Counted from the first letter of the stretch, positions 52,268-62,932 are shown. The stretch: 64,000 nt of DNA from Azoarcus sp031546845 (GCA_031546845.1 JAVBJT010000021.1:1-64000); one strand, 5' to 3'. Translations and numbers: made by a program. The notes: generated by a model not told the origin, from the sequence alone.

Positions 52268-53563
52268 ATGACGCTACCCAGTTATCTTTTCATCATTGTC
52301 GCCTTGATCGCGATTAGCGCCTTTCTCTCGTTGTCGGAAATTTCCCTGGCAGCCTCGCGCAAGATAAAGCTCCGTTTGATGGCGGAGGAGGGGCAGGCCA
52401 ATGCGCAACGCGTGCTGTTGTTACAGGAAAGTCCAGGCAGTTTTTTCACCGTGGTGCAGATCGGCCTCAATGCTGTCGCCATTCTCGGCGGCATTGTCGG
52501 CGAGCAGGCCTTGTCGCCTTACGTGGCGGCGCTGATCGCGCCGCTGTATAGCGGCGCTTTGCTCGATTCCCTGAGCTTTGCCATCTGCTTCGCTTCCGTT
52601 ACCAGCCTGTTCGTGCTGTTCGCCGATCTGATGCCGAAGCGCCTGGCGATGGCGCGGCCCGAGCGCGTGGCAATGGTCATTGTGCGGCCGATGCAGTTCT
52701 GCATGTGGCTGCTTGCGCCACTGGTCTGGGTGTTCGATGGATTGGCGACACGCTTATTCCGCGTGCTCGGGGTTCCCGCCGTGCGTATCGACGACATCAC
52801 CGTCGACGATATTGTCGCCATGACCGATGCTGGCGCGCAGAGCGGGGCTGTGCTTAAGCAAGAACAGCAGTTGATCTCCAACGTATTCGAGCTGGATTCA
52901 CGCATCGTGCCGTCGGCGATGACGCCGCGCGAGAACGTCGTTTTTCTTACGCTGAGCGAGTCGGAAGAAAACATCCGGCGCAAGATCGCCGAGCATCCAC
53001 ATGGGAAATTCCCCGTGTGCGAAAACGCGATCGACAGCGTGATCGGCTATGTCGATGCCAAGGATATTTTGCCGCGCATCGTGCAGGGGCTGGATTTGTC
53101 GCTGCGCACCCAGCCCGTTGTGCGCAAGATACTGATGCTGCCGGACACGCTGTCGCTATTCGAGGCGCTGGAGCATTTCCGCGATGCGAAGGAGGATTTC
53201 GCGCTGATCGTCAATGAATACGCGCTCGTGGTCGGCCTGCTGACCTTGCAGGACGTGATGAGCACGGTGATGGGCGATCTGGTGAGCCCGTTCCAGGAGG
53301 AGTTGATCGTGCGCCGCGACGAGCGATCCTGGCTGATCGACGGCATGACGCCGATCGAGGACGTGATGCAGGCGCTGAGCATCGAGGAATTCGAGGATTT
53401 CCAGAACTACGAGACGATTGCCGGTTTTCTGATGTACCGGCTGCGCAAGGTGCCCAAGCGCACCGATTCGGTGCTGTATCGCGGTTACAAGTTCGAGGTC
53501 GTGGATATCGATAATTACCGTATCGACCAGGTGCTGGCGACATGGGAACCCGCGCCCGAGTGA
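52268..53563 (+). CDS. CNNM/CorC-family transporter (YtfL/PaeA-like)
   Basis: A 431-residue DUF21-CBS-CorC/HlyC protein. The N-terminal CNNM domain (1-190) has three to four membrane segments and the opening LFIIVALIAISAFLSLSEISLAASRKIKLR; tandem CBS domains follow (about 210-335), and a C-terminal FAD-binding-like CorC/HlyC domain ends near 425. YtfL is known in E. coli as PaeA, an exporter of cadaverine and putrescine; other relatives export Mg2+ or Co2+. Assignment to YtfL rather than CorC rests on length and the DUF21 part. Convergent with the GntR gene. Confidence 0.88.
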   Translation: MTLPSYLFIIVALIAISAFLSLSEISLAASRKIKLRLMAEEGQANAQRVLLLQESPGSFFTVVQIGLNAVAILGGIVGEQALSPYVAALIAPLYSGALLDSLSFAICFASVTSLFVLFADLMPKRLAMARPERVAMVIVRPMQFCMWLLAPLVWVFDGLATRLFRVLGVPAVRIDDITVDDIVAMTDAGAQSGAVLKQEQQLISNVFELDSRIVPSAMTPRENVVFLTLSESEENIRRKIAEHPHGKFPVCENAIDSVIGYVDAKDILPRIVQGLDLSLRTQPVVRKILMLPDTLSLFEALEHFRDAKEDFALIVNEYALVVGLLTLQDVMSTVMGDLVSPFQEELIVRRDERSWLIDGMTPIEDVMQALSIEEFEDFQNYETIAGFLMYRLRKVPKRTDSVLYRGYKFEVVDIDNYRIDQVLATWEPAPE

Positions 53564-53589
53564 CGGCGAGCGCCGCCGCGAAGTCGTTC

Positions 53590-54264
53590 CTACACGGTGT
53601 GGCCGCGTGCGTGGGAAATACGCGCCAAGGCGGCGCGGCCGTCGCGGAGGTGTTCGCGCATGTGCGATTCGGCGGCGACCACGTCGTGCGCGAGCATGGC
53701 ATCGAGGATATTGCGATGTTCCGCCAGGGACTGTTCCAGCCGCCCTTCCGAAAAGAGCGAGTGGTGGCGCGATAGCTTGATGACCTTGCGCAAATCCTGA
53801 ATCGTCTGCTGCAACCAGCGGTTGCCGGCGATGGTTTGCAGGGCGTGGTGGAAGGCTTGGTTGGCCTCGAAAAAACCGTTGATATCTTGCGCCGCGGCGG
53901 CACGCTCAAGGTCGGCGTGGATCCCTTGCAGGTGGGCGAGTTCCTCGTCGGATGCGCGGCTGGCGGAAAGTTTCGCGCATTCGCTTTCGAGCAGGGTAAT
54001 CACGTCAAAAATCTCGTCCAGATCGCGTTCGGAAATTTCCGTCACATAACAGCCTCGGCGCGGTTTCAGTGTCACCAATCCTTCTGAGGTGAGAACTTTC
54101 AGCGCTTCGCGTAGCGGCGTGCGCGAAATGCCGTACTCCTCGGCAATGGCCTGTTCGTCCACCCATGCGCCGGGCGGCAACTCGTGCGAGAAGATGCGCT
54201 GCCGCAATCGTTCGGCAACTTCCTGGTAGAGCGCGGGCGGTGCAATGCTGCTGGCGGTAGTCAT
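53590..54264 (-). CDS. GntR-family (FadR/FCD) regulator divergent from the methylmalonyl-CoA operon
   Basis: A 224-residue repressor or activator: winged HTH (about 13-79, with AEEYGISRTPLREALKVLTSEGLV) and an FCD effector domain (about 85-215) with HHALQTIAGN and LAEHRNILDAM holding the likely metal-binding His residues. The ATG at 54264 is taken; the upstream open frame is Arg-rich. It is divergent from the mutase operon and separated by 386 bases, which suggests control of that operon by an acyl-CoA or organic acid. Confidence 0.88.
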   Translation of the reverse strand: MTTASSIAPPALYQEVAERLRQRIFSHELPPGAWVDEQAIAEEYGISRTPLREALKVLTSEGLVTLKPRRGCYVTEISERDLDEIFDVITLLESECAKLSASRASDEELAHLQGIHADLERAAAAQDINGFFEANQAFHHALQTIAGNRWLQQTIQDLRKVIKLSRHHSLFSEGRLEQSLAEHRNILDAMLAHDVVAAESHMREHLRDGRAALARISHARGHTV

Positions 54265-54650
54265 GGGGCAGGGCGGGCGATTGCACCGAAAATGAGGGGG
54301 TCGGAAAACGGTGAACGAATGGGCAAACAGCCGCTGCCATGCACGGCATTGTCTCCTCTTCGTTTTTCTACGTTGCATCAATAATTATGGATAAAGTATT
54401 ATTTATTAGAGTTTAGAGTCAACTCCGCTTGATGCCGTCTTGTGGTTTCGGCATGGGGTCTGGACGATAACGCTGATTTTGCCGGGGGAGGTTCGGCACG
54501 ATCGGCGCTTTGTCTCGTGTTTTGCTTTCATCGCGGGCCTGTTTCTTTAAGCGTGACGGCTCGCGGGAATAGAAAAATCCCGTCCGCTGTGCGGACGTTC
54601 AATCTGTGTTGTGGCCGCGTGCGCGGCCCAGGTATCGGAGAAGCCTTGCT
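54265..54650. other. Divergent regulatory region between the GntR gene and the mutase operon
   Basis: A 386-base gap with an AT-rich core around 54375-54420. In it AATAAT (54380-54385) and ATTATT (54398-54403) form a 6-base dyad with a 12-base spacer, and ATAAA / TTTAT (54391-54406) form an overlapping 5-base dyad; either could be the regulator's operator. The mutase start has GGAG 10 bases upstream. No small gene is visible. Confidence 0.5.
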
Positions 54651-56822
54651 ATGTCGAACGCCAACGCGCCCGTTTATCCTCAACCTGATCTTGATGCCTG
54701 GAAAAAGGCGGCCACCAAGAGCGCGCCGGACGGCGATCTGAGCAAGCTGAACTGGGTTACGCCGGAAAAACTCACGGTAAAGCCGCTTTACACCGCCGCC
54801 GATCTGGCCGGGCTGCCGCACGCCGATACCCTGCCGGGCTTCGAACCTTTTCTGCGCGGACCGCAGCCGACGATGTACGCGGTGAAACCGTGGACCATTC
54901 GCCAGTACGCGGGCTTTTCTACCGCCGAGGCGTCCAACGCGTTTTACCGTAAGGCGCTGGCTGCCGGCGGCCAGGGCGTGTCGGTCGCTTTCGACCTGGC
55001 GACCCACCGGGGTTACGACTCCGACCATCCGCGCGTGACCGGCGACGTGGGCAAGGCCGGGGTGGCGATCGATTCGATCGAGGACATGAAGATCCTGTTC
55101 GACGGTATTCCGCTCGACAAGGTATCGGTGTCGATGACGATGAATGGCGCCGTACTGCCGATCCTGGCCGGTTACATCATCGCAGCGGAAGAGCAGGGCG
55201 TGTCGCAGGACAAACTGTCCGGGACCATCCAGAACGACATCCTCAAGGAGTTCATGGTCCGCAACACCTACATCTATCCGCCGACGCCGTCGATGAAGAT
55301 CATCGCCGATATCTTCCAGTACACGTCGTCGCACATGCCCAAGTTCAACAGCATTTCGATTTCGGGCTATCACATTCAGGAAGCGGGGGCGAACCAGGCC
55401 ATCGAGCTTGCCTTCACGCTGGCGGACGGCCTGGAATACGTGCGTACCGGCATTGCCAGCGGCATGGATGTGGATACCTTTGCCGGCCGCCTGTCCTTCT
55501 TCTGGGCGGTGGGGATGAATTTCTATCTCGAAATCGCCAAGATGCGCGCCGCGCGGCTGCTGTGGTGGCGGATCATGAAGGGGTTCAGTCCCAAGAGCCC
55601 GAAGTCGATGATGCTGCGCACGCACAGCCAGACTTCCGGCTGGTCCTTGACCGAGCAGGACCCTTACAACAACGTCGTGCGCACGACCATCGAAGCGATG
55701 GCGGCGGTGTTTGGCGGCACGCAGTCGCTGCATACCAACGCGCTGGACGAGGCGATCGCGCTGCCCACCGAGTTTTCCGCCCGCGTCGCGCGCAATACCC
55801 AGATCATCATCCAGGAAGAAACGCACATCTGTAACGTGGTCGATCCCTGGGCCGGTTCCTACATGATGGAAAAGCTCACGCAGGACATGGCTGACAAGGC
55901 GTGGAGCCTGATCGAGGAAATCGAGGCGATGGGCGGCATGACCCGCGCGGTCGAATCCGGCTGGGCGAAGATGAAGGTGGAGGAGTGCGCCGCCGACAAG
56001 CAGGGGCGCATCGATTCGGGCAAGGACGTCATCGTCGGCGTAAACAAGTACAAGCTCGCCAAGGAAGACCCGATCGAAACCCTCGATATCGACAACCACG
56101 CCGTGCGCGAGGCCCAGGTCGCGCGCCTGGCGAGCGTGCGCGCCAAGCGCGACGCGAACGCGGTGCAGGCGGCGCTGGAAGCGCTCACCGCCTGCGCGGA
56201 GAGCGGCAAAGGCAATCTGCTCGATCTCGCGGTGAAGGCCGTGCGCCTGCGCGCCACGGTCGGTGAAGTGTCCGACGCGCTGGAAAAAGTGTGGGGCCGC
56301 TTCCGCGCCAACCCGCAGGCAGTGTCCGGCGTGTATGGGGCGGTGATGGAAGAGGAAGAGGGCACTGAGTGGCGTGAGGTGAAGGCCGAAATCGAAGCCT
56401 TTGTCGCCGAGGAAGGCCGTCGTCCGCGCGTCATGATCGCCAAGCTGGGCCAGGACGGGCACGATCGTGGCGCCAAGGTGGTGGCGTCGGCTTTTGCCGA
56501 CCTCGGTTTCGATATCGACATCGGCCCGCTTTTCCAGACGCCGGAAGAGGCCGCCCGTCACGCGGTGGAAAACGACGTCCATGCGGTTGGTTGTTCCAGC
56601 CTTGCCGCCGGCCATAAAACGCTGGTGCCGGAAGTGATCGCGGGCCTCAAGGCCTTGGGCGCGGAGGACATCATCGTTTTCGTCGGCGGCGTCATTCCGC
56701 CGCAGGATTACGACGCGCTGTACAAAGCCGGCGCGAAAGGCATCTTCGGTCCCGGCACGCCGGTGCCGAAGGCCGCGCGCGAAGTGCTCAAGCAGATCCG
56801 GGCGGCGAAGAAGGCGGCGTGA
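54651..56822 (+). CDS. scpA: Methylmalonyl-CoA mutase (single-chain, B12-dependent)
   Basis: A 723-residue adenosylcobalamin enzyme that interconverts succinyl-CoA and (R)-methylmalonyl-CoA. The N-terminal TIM barrel shows TIRQYAGFSTAEASNAFYRK and GLSVAFDL-like GVSVAFDLATHRGYDSD; the C-terminal B12 domain has GQDGHDRGAK with the cobalt-ligand His near residue 604 and the GCSSLAAGHKTLVP loop. The chain fits the catalytic alpha subunit (ScpA/Sbm, MutB). It heads a five-gene operon with meaB, a TPR gene, pccB and pccA. No epimerase gene is in the window. Confidence 0.96.
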   Translation: MSNANAPVYPQPDLDAWKKAATKSAPDGDLSKLNWVTPEKLTVKPLYTAADLAGLPHADTLPGFEPFLRGPQPTMYAVKPWTIRQYAGFSTAEASNAFYRKALAAGGQGVSVAFDLATHRGYDSDHPRVTGDVGKAGVAIDSIEDMKILFDGIPLDKVSVSMTMNGAVLPILAGYIIAAEEQGVSQDKLSGTIQNDILKEFMVRNTYIYPPTPSMKIIADIFQYTSSHMPKFNSISISGYHIQEAGANQAIELAFTLADGLEYVRTGIASGMDVDTFAGRLSFFWAVGMNFYLEIAKMRAARLLWWRIMKGFSPKSPKSMMLRTHSQTSGWSLTEQDPYNNVVRTTIEAMAAVFGGTQSLHTNALDEAIALPTEFSARVARNTQIIIQEETHICNVVDPWAGSYMMEKLTQDMADKAWSLIEEIEAMGGMTRAVESGWAKMKVEECAADKQGRIDSGKDVIVGVNKYKLAKEDPIETLDIDNHAVREAQVARLASVRAKRDANAVQAALEALTACAESGKGNLLDLAVKAVRLRATVGEVSDALEKVWGRFRANPQAVSGVYGAVMEEEEGTEWREVKAEIEAFVAEEGRRPRVMIAKLGQDGHDRGAKVVASAFADLGFDIDIGPLFQTPEEAARHAVENDVHAVGCSSLAAGHKTLVPEVIAGLKALGAEDIIVFVGGVIPPQDYDALYKAGAKGIFGPGTPVPKAAREVLKQIRAAKKAA

Positions 56823-56883
56823 CGCACTATGCGAGACAAACCGTGCGATTTGGCCTGACTGTAATCTAGGGGTTCCGTTGCGA

Positions 56884-57885
56884 ATGAATGCGATGAATCC
56901 ACCGGAGTCACTCGACCCCGCCGACCGCGCGCTCGTCGCGGGCGTACTGGCGCGCCAGTTGCGCCCGCTGGCGAAAACCATCACCTTGATCGAATCGACG
57001 CACCCCGCCCACAAAGTACGCGCGCGGGCCGTGGTCGAGGCGCTGCTGCCTGCCAGCGGAGGATCGATCCGGGTGGGGATTTCCGGCGTGCCGGGCGTGG
57101 GCAAGTCGACCTTTATCGAGGCGCTCGGGCTGTACCTGATCGAGCAGGGGCTGCGCGTGGCGGTCTTGGCGGTCGATCCCTCCTCGTCGCTCACCGGCGG
57201 CTCCATCCTAGGCGATAAAACGCGCATGGAGTTGCTGTCCCGGGAGCCTGCCGCTTTCATCCGCCCCAGCCCGTCGAGTTGTTCGCTCGGTGGCGTGGCC
57301 GCGGCGACGCGTGAAACCCTGCTGGCGTGCGAGGCGGCCGGCTTCGATGTGATCGTTGTCGAAACGGTTGGCGTCGGCCAATCCGAAATCGCCGTGGCGG
57401 GCATGACGGATATCTTCTGCCTGCTGCAACTGCCCAATGCCGGCGACGATCTGCAAGCGATCAAGAAAGGCATCATGGAAATGGCCGACCTGATCGTGGT
57501 GAACAAGGCCGACATCGACGCCGCCGCCGCGATGCGGGCGAAAGCGCAGATGACGACGGCGCTGGCCATGGTGCGCCCGGCCAGCCCGAACTGGCGCCCG
57601 CCGGTGCTGACACTGTCGGCCTTGCAGAAACAGGGCATGGTCGAGTTCTGGAGCGAAGTGCTGCGCTATCGCGACACGATGCGCGCCAGCGGTGAGCTCG
57701 ACGGCAAGCGCCGCCACCAGGCGTTGGCCTGGATGTGGGAATTGATCGACAGCGGCTTGCGCAGCCGTTTCCGCGATGACGACAAGGTAAAAGCCGATCT
57801 GCCGCGCTTGACGGCCGCCGTCGAGGCGGGTCGCGCCACGCCGGTAGCGGCGGCGCAGCTTTTGCTCGGTTATCTGGTTGATTGA
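56884..57885 (+). CDS. meaB: Methylmalonyl-CoA mutase GTPase chaperone MeaB
   Basis: A 333-residue SIMIBI-class GTPase that loads and protects the B12 cofactor of the mutase. P-loop GVPGVGKST at 68-76, switch region DPSSSLTGGSILGDKTRM near 100-117, DVIVVETVGVGQSE near 153-166 and the NKAD guanine motif. An AGGGG at 56868-56872 suits the in-frame TTG at 56878 (spacing 5) about as well as the ATG at 56884 (spacing 11); the ATG is annotated. Its last 180 bases are repeated, in diverged form, downstream of the next gene. Confidence 0.94.
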   Translation: MNAMNPPESLDPADRALVAGVLARQLRPLAKTITLIESTHPAHKVRARAVVEALLPASGGSIRVGISGVPGVGKSTFIEALGLYLIEQGLRVAVLAVDPSSSLTGGSILGDKTRMELLSREPAAFIRPSPSSCSLGGVAAATRETLLACEAAGFDVIVVETVGVGQSEIAVAGMTDIFCLLQLPNAGDDLQAIKKGIMEMADLIVVNKADIDAAAAMRAKAQMTTALAMVRPASPNWRPPVLTLSALQKQGMVEFWSEVLRYRDTMRASGELDGKRRHQALAWMWELIDSGLRSRFRDDDKVKADLPRLTAAVEAGRATPVAAAQLLLGYLVD

Positions 57886-57965
57886 ATCAATTTTTACCGC
57901 CGGTGCCTTGCCATCCGTTGCAAGCGGGCACTGAATGCACGGTTTTTTGAAGAGGTTTGTTCATG
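57784..57965. repeat. Copy 1 of a duplicated meaB 3' end and leader
   Basis: This stretch, running from the last 34 codons of meaB through the intergenic leader to the start codon of the TPR gene, recurs at 58898-59075. Both copies share a 23-base identical block (57808-57830 and 58925-58947), most of the leader including GCCGGTGC and a TTTTTTGA-G-GAGG run, and the position of the following start codon. Overall identity is high but clearly diverged by eye. Confidence 0.85.
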
Positions 57966-58883
57966 GACAAGGCGCAGATACGCCGCAACGCAGCGCAGGC
58001 CATCGCCAGATTGGCCGAACGCGCCGTGGAGCGCGGCGTGGACAAATCTGTGTCGGGCGATGATCCGATAAAGCCTGGTTGGGAGCGTTCGGGTGCGGAT
58101 TTTTCCCCACCGATCAAACCTGCGTTTCTACAGCAGGCAGTGGCTTACTACGATGTTGCCATAGAGGTCGATCCTGCAGCGGAGCTGCACTACCAGCAGG
58201 GATTGGTACTGGAGCAGTTGTCGGACTTTGCCGCGGCCATCGAGGCTTTCGAGGCGGCGGCGGTTGAACCGGGCTACCAGATGATCGTTGCCCAATTGGT
58301 CGGCCGCTGCAGGGCCAAGCTGCACGGAACGCATGATCCTGGGGCGGCAGTTTTGAAAGGCATGGAAAGCCTCCTCAAGCAGTTCCACGGGAGAGACGAG
58401 GGGCAACTGAATACGCTGCTCTCAACGATGCAGGGAGCCCTTGCCGTAGCGGAGCAGGATATCGACAAGACCTTCGTCAACCGCCCCGATAGCCGTTCCG
58501 CTGCAGTGGATGCAGGCGAAGCGGCTGAAATGGAGCGCGATCCCCTGCAGCATCCGATCGCGTTCGCGGAGCGGTTCGTATGGCTGATGGTGCAACAGAA
58601 TTTTGTGGCTGCCCATGCGCTTCTGAGCCCGGAAATGACCGGGATCTACCCGCTTGCGGAGTTGGAGAAAACCTTTAACGACCTCGTGGGTTACATCGGA
58701 GAGATCGGGCGAGTCGAAGCGGCTCCTTTGTCGGATGAGCCCTGGGAGGGGCATCCCGAAAACGAGGCGTACGAGATTTACGTCAGTGTCCTTGGCGACG
58801 ATGACGTTGAGGGGATAACGGTCGCTGTCATTGGATCGGATGAAACGCTGCGGATTAGCAATTTGGAGTGGGGGCGTCCGTGA
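57963..58883 (+). CDS. Unknown protein with TPR and NTF2-like parts, inserted in the propionate operon
   Basis: A 306-residue protein of unknown function. It starts with a basic helix (MDKAQIRRNAAQAIARLAERAVERG), has a TPR-like pair near residues 55-105 (AVAYYDVAIEVDPAAELHYQQGLVLEQLSDFAAAIEAFEAA), and a C-terminal domain that recalls NTF2-like/DUF3887 folds (FVWLMVQQNFVAAHALLSPEMTGIYPLAELEKTFNDLVGYIG). The ATG at 57963 has GAGG 7 bases upstream. It lies between the two copies of the duplicated meaB tail, so it is probably an addition to an ancestral meaB-pccB pair. Confidence 0.78.
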   Translation: MDKAQIRRNAAQAIARLAERAVERGVDKSVSGDDPIKPGWERSGADFSPPIKPAFLQQAVAYYDVAIEVDPAAELHYQQGLVLEQLSDFAAAIEAFEAAAVEPGYQMIVAQLVGRCRAKLHGTHDPGAAVLKGMESLLKQFHGRDEGQLNTLLSTMQGALAVAEQDIDKTFVNRPDSRSAAVDAGEAAEMERDPLQHPIAFAERFVWLMVQQNFVAAHALLSPEMTGIYPLAELEKTFNDLVGYIGEIGRVEAAPLSDEPWEGHPENEAYEIYVSVLGDDDVEGITVAVIGSDETLRISNLEWGRP

Positions 58884-58897
58884 CACGGTGTTTTTGC

Positions 58898-59002
58898 AAG
58901 ATAAAAACCGATCCGCTGCCGCGTTTGACGGCCGCCGTCGAGGCGGGCCGTGCCACGTCGGCGGCTCGGCTTCTGCTTGGTTATCTGGATCGATTGAATT
59001 GA
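58898..59002 (+). pseudogene. Remnant of the meaB 3' end
   Basis: An open stretch translating to KIKTDPLPRLTAAVEAGRAT and then SAARLLLGYLDRLN before a stop at 59000-59002. It matches the MeaB C-terminus (DKVKADLPRLTAAVEAGRAT, then a GYL ending) with an extra codon and a two-residue gap. It has no start codon or upstream part and cannot make MeaB; it is a leftover of the duplication. Confidence 0.85.
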
Positions 59003-59072
59003 TTTTTACTGCCGGTGCTCTGCCATTTGCTGCAAACAGGCGCTGGCACCCGATTTTTTGAGGAGGTTATCA

Positions 59073-59075
<3 letters not shown>
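58898..59075. repeat. Copy 2 of the duplicated meaB 3' end and leader
   Basis: The second copy of the repeat at 57784-57965, ending at the pccB start codon. Its ribosome site is AGGAGG (59061-59066), where copy 1 has AGAGG, so each copy serves as the translation leader of the gene after it. Confidence 0.85.
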
Positions 59076-60605
<1,530 letters not shown>

Positions 60606-60712
60606 GTTTCATTCCGAGTCAGTTGCGCGTTCAGGAATAACCGGGCGAAGCGGGAGCGGGGGAGGGCATGGCAACCCGCGCTCCAGGATTCGTCCCTTAC
60701 TGGAAACAACAT

Positions 60713-62704
60713 ATGTTCAAGAAAATTCTCATTGCGAACCGGGGTGAAATCGCCTGCCGCGTCATCAAGACCGCCCGCAAAATGGGCATCGCCACCGTGG
60801 CGGTGTATTCCGAGGCGGACAAGGACGCGCTGCACGTGGAGATGGCCGACGAAGCCGTTTGTATCGGCCCGGCGGCGTCGAAGGAATCCTATCTGGTGAT
60901 GGATAAGATCATCGCCGCGTGCAAGCAGACTGGCGCCGAGGCGGTGCACCCCGGCTACGGCTTCCTGTCCGAAAACGAAGCCTTCTCGCGCCGGCTGGAA
61001 GAGGAAGGCATCGTCTTCATCGGTCCCAAGCATTACTCGATAGCGGCGATGGGCGACAAGATCGCCTCCAAGAAGCTCGCCAACGAGGCCAGGGTCAACA
61101 CCATTCCCGGCTATAACGACGCCATTTCCGGCCCGGAGCAGGCGGTCGAGATCGCGCGCGGCATCGGTTATCCGGTCATGATCAAGGCTTCCGCCGGCGG
61201 CGGCGGCAAAGGCTTGCGCGTTGCCTTCAACGACAAGGAAGCCTTCGAGGGTTTCGCCTCGTGCCAGAACGAAGCGCGCAACAGCTTCGGCGACGATCGC
61301 GTGTTCATCGAGAAATTCGTCGAGGAGCCGCGCCACATCGAAATCCAGGTGCTGGGCGACGCGCACGGCAACTGCGTTTATCTGCACGAGCGCGAATGCT
61401 CGATCCAGCGCCGCCATCAGAAAGTGATCGAAGAAGCGCCCAGCCCCTTCCTGGACCCCGCCACGCGTAAAGCGATGGGCGAGCAGGCGGTGGCCTTGGC
61501 CAAGGCGGTGAAGTACCAATCCGCCGGCACGGTGGAATTTGTCGTCGGTAAGGACAAGTCCTTCTTCTTCCTCGAGATGAATACCCGCCTGCAAGTGGAG
61601 CATCCGGTCACCGAGTTCATCACCGGCCTCGATCTGGTGGAACAGATGATCCGCATCGCCGCCGGCGAAAAGCTCTCCTTCGCGCAGGAGGACATTCAGC
61701 TCAAGGGCTGGGCGATGGAATGCCGGATCAATGCCGAGGACCCCTTCCGCGGCTTCCTGCCTTCCACCGGGCGCTTGGTCAAGTTTGCTCCGCCTGTTGA
61801 TAATGTCGGGGGTCAGGTACGGGTCGATACGGGCGTGTATGAAGGCGGCGAAATCTCGATGCACTACGATTCGATGATCGCCAAGCTCATCACCCACGGC
61901 GCCGACCGCAACGAAGCCATTCGCCGTATGCGTGATGCGCTCGATGCCTTCGTGATTCGCGGCATCAACTCCAATATCCCCTTTCAGGCCGCGCTGATGC
62001 AGCATCCGCGCTTTGTTTCGGGTAATTTCAACACCGGCTTCATCGCCGAGGAGTACCCGAAAGGCTTCGACGCGTCGATGGTGCCGCACGATCACCCGAT
62101 GCTGTTCGTAGCGGTGGCTGCCAGCTTGCACCGCGCCTTCGAGGACCACGACGCTGAAATCAGCGGCCAGATGCTCGGCCACGAGCGCGAGGTGAGCGAT
62201 GATTACGTCATCGTCTACGGCGACGTTAGCGCCGATGTCAGCGTCAAAACGACGCAGGGCGGTTATGCCATTCACTATGAGGGCCGCGACCATGTGCTTA
62301 TTGCCGATTGGCAGTTCGGCCAATTGCTGTACACCGGCACGCTCGACGGAAAACCCTTCACCATGCAGGTGGAGCGCGCGGGCCTTGTCTATAAGCTCGT
62401 GCATGCCGGCGCGCGTACCGACTGCCACGTCATGAGTGCGCGCGGCGCCGCCATGCTGGCGAAGATGCCGGTCAAGCTGCCGCCCGATCTGTCGCGCTTC
62501 CTGCTCTCGCCCATGCCTGGCTTGTTGCGCGAAGTTGCCGTGGTGGAAGGTCAGGAAGTGAAAGTCGGCGAGAAGCTCGCGGTGATCGAAGCCATGAAAA
62601 TGGAAAACGTGCTCAAGGCCGAACAGGATGGCAAGGTGAAAAAGATCGTCGCCAGCGCCGGCTCAAGCCTGGCGGTGGATGAAGTCATCATCGAGTTTGA
62701 ATAA
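60713..62704 (+). CDS. pccA: Propionyl-CoA carboxylase alpha (biotin carboxylase/carrier) subunit
   Basis: A 663-residue protein with biotin carboxylase (1-450: MFKKILIANRGEIACR, the ATP-grasp KASAGGGGKGLR, and ATP-site EMNTRLQVEHPVTE), a middle BT-type part, and a C-terminal biotinyl domain with the biotin Lys near residue 629 in AMKMEN. The start at 60713 matches the family edge; the in-frame ATG at 60668 follows GGAGG by only two bases and would add 15 odd residues. It is the last gene of the operon. A 3-methylcrotonyl- or acetyl-CoA carboxylase role is less likely given the neighbours. Confidence 0.94.
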   Translation: MFKKILIANRGEIACRVIKTARKMGIATVAVYSEADKDALHVEMADEAVCIGPAASKESYLVMDKIIAACKQTGAEAVHPGYGFLSENEAFSRRLEEEGIVFIGPKHYSIAAMGDKIASKKLANEARVNTIPGYNDAISGPEQAVEIARGIGYPVMIKASAGGGGKGLRVAFNDKEAFEGFASCQNEARNSFGDDRVFIEKFVEEPRHIEIQVLGDAHGNCVYLHERECSIQRRHQKVIEEAPSPFLDPATRKAMGEQAVALAKAVKYQSAGTVEFVVGKDKSFFFLEMNTRLQVEHPVTEFITGLDLVEQMIRIAAGEKLSFAQEDIQLKGWAMECRINAEDPFRGFLPSTGRLVKFAPPVDNVGGQVRVDTGVYEGGEISMHYDSMIAKLITHGADRNEAIRRMRDALDAFVIRGINSNIPFQAALMQHPRFVSGNFNTGFIAEEYPKGFDASMVPHDHPMLFVAVAASLHRAFEDHDAEISGQMLGHEREVSDDYVIVYGDVSADVSVKTTQGGYAIHYEGRDHVLIADWQFGQLLYTGTLDGKPFTMQVERAGLVYKLVHAGARTDCHVMSARGAAMLAKMPVKLPPDLSRFLLSPMPGLLREVAVVEGQEVKVGEKLAVIEAMKMENVLKAEQDGKVKKIVASAGSSLAVDEVIIEFE

Positions 62705-62712
62705 GGGGCCGT

Positions 62713-62732
62713 AAGGGCTTGAAAAAGCCCTT
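62713..62732 (+). terminator. First hairpin after pccA
   Basis: AAGGGCTT and AAGCCCTT make a perfect 8-base stem with a GAAA tetraloop, 8 bases after the pccA stop. The T-run after it is short, so it may act as an mRNA 3' end stabiliser together with the next hairpin. Confidence 0.55.
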
Positions 62733-62748
62733 GTTGCCTTGTTGGAAG

Positions 62749-62778
62749 AACGCCCCTTCGATGGGGCGTTTTGTTTTT
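62749..62778 (+). terminator. Rho-independent terminator of the propionate operon
   Basis: AACGCCCC and GGGGCGTT close a six-base loop (TTCGAT), followed by TTGTTTTT. It ends the mutase-carboxylase operon 45 bases after pccA. Confidence 0.85.
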
Positions 62779-62878
62779 CCAGTCGCTCGCGGAACGTTAC
62801 GCCCGTAGAGGGTCAGCTTCGGCCACGCCGCCGCAATGTATGCGGAAGATCGTTGGATTACGGCAAAAAACGAGCAAG

Positions 62879-62915
62879 AAAAAGCCCACAAGCGTTTTCA
62901 CGTTGTGGGCTTTTT
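62879..62915 (-). terminator. Terminator after tRNA-Ser (possibly bidirectional)
   Basis: AAAAAGCCCACAA (62879-62891) and TTGTGGGCTTTTT (62903-62915) form a 13-base stem with an 11-base loop; on the minus strand the run TTTTTC follows, and on the plus strand T residues follow too. It lies 18 bases beyond the tRNA 3' end. Confidence 0.85.
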
Positions 62916-62932
62916 TGATGCTACTTTGCATT

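Noticed and set aside
54528..57638. Minus-strand open frame of 1036 codons across the mutase and meaB genes
   Set aside because: It is antisense to two clearly identified genes and reads as Arg/Ala/Gly-rich, His-rich sequence without family features; high GC keeps such shadow frames open.
60668..60712. Upstream start for pccA at 60668
   Set aside because: GGAGG is only two bases from that ATG, and the 15 extra residues do not belong to the biotin carboxylase fold, which starts at MFKKILIANRGE.
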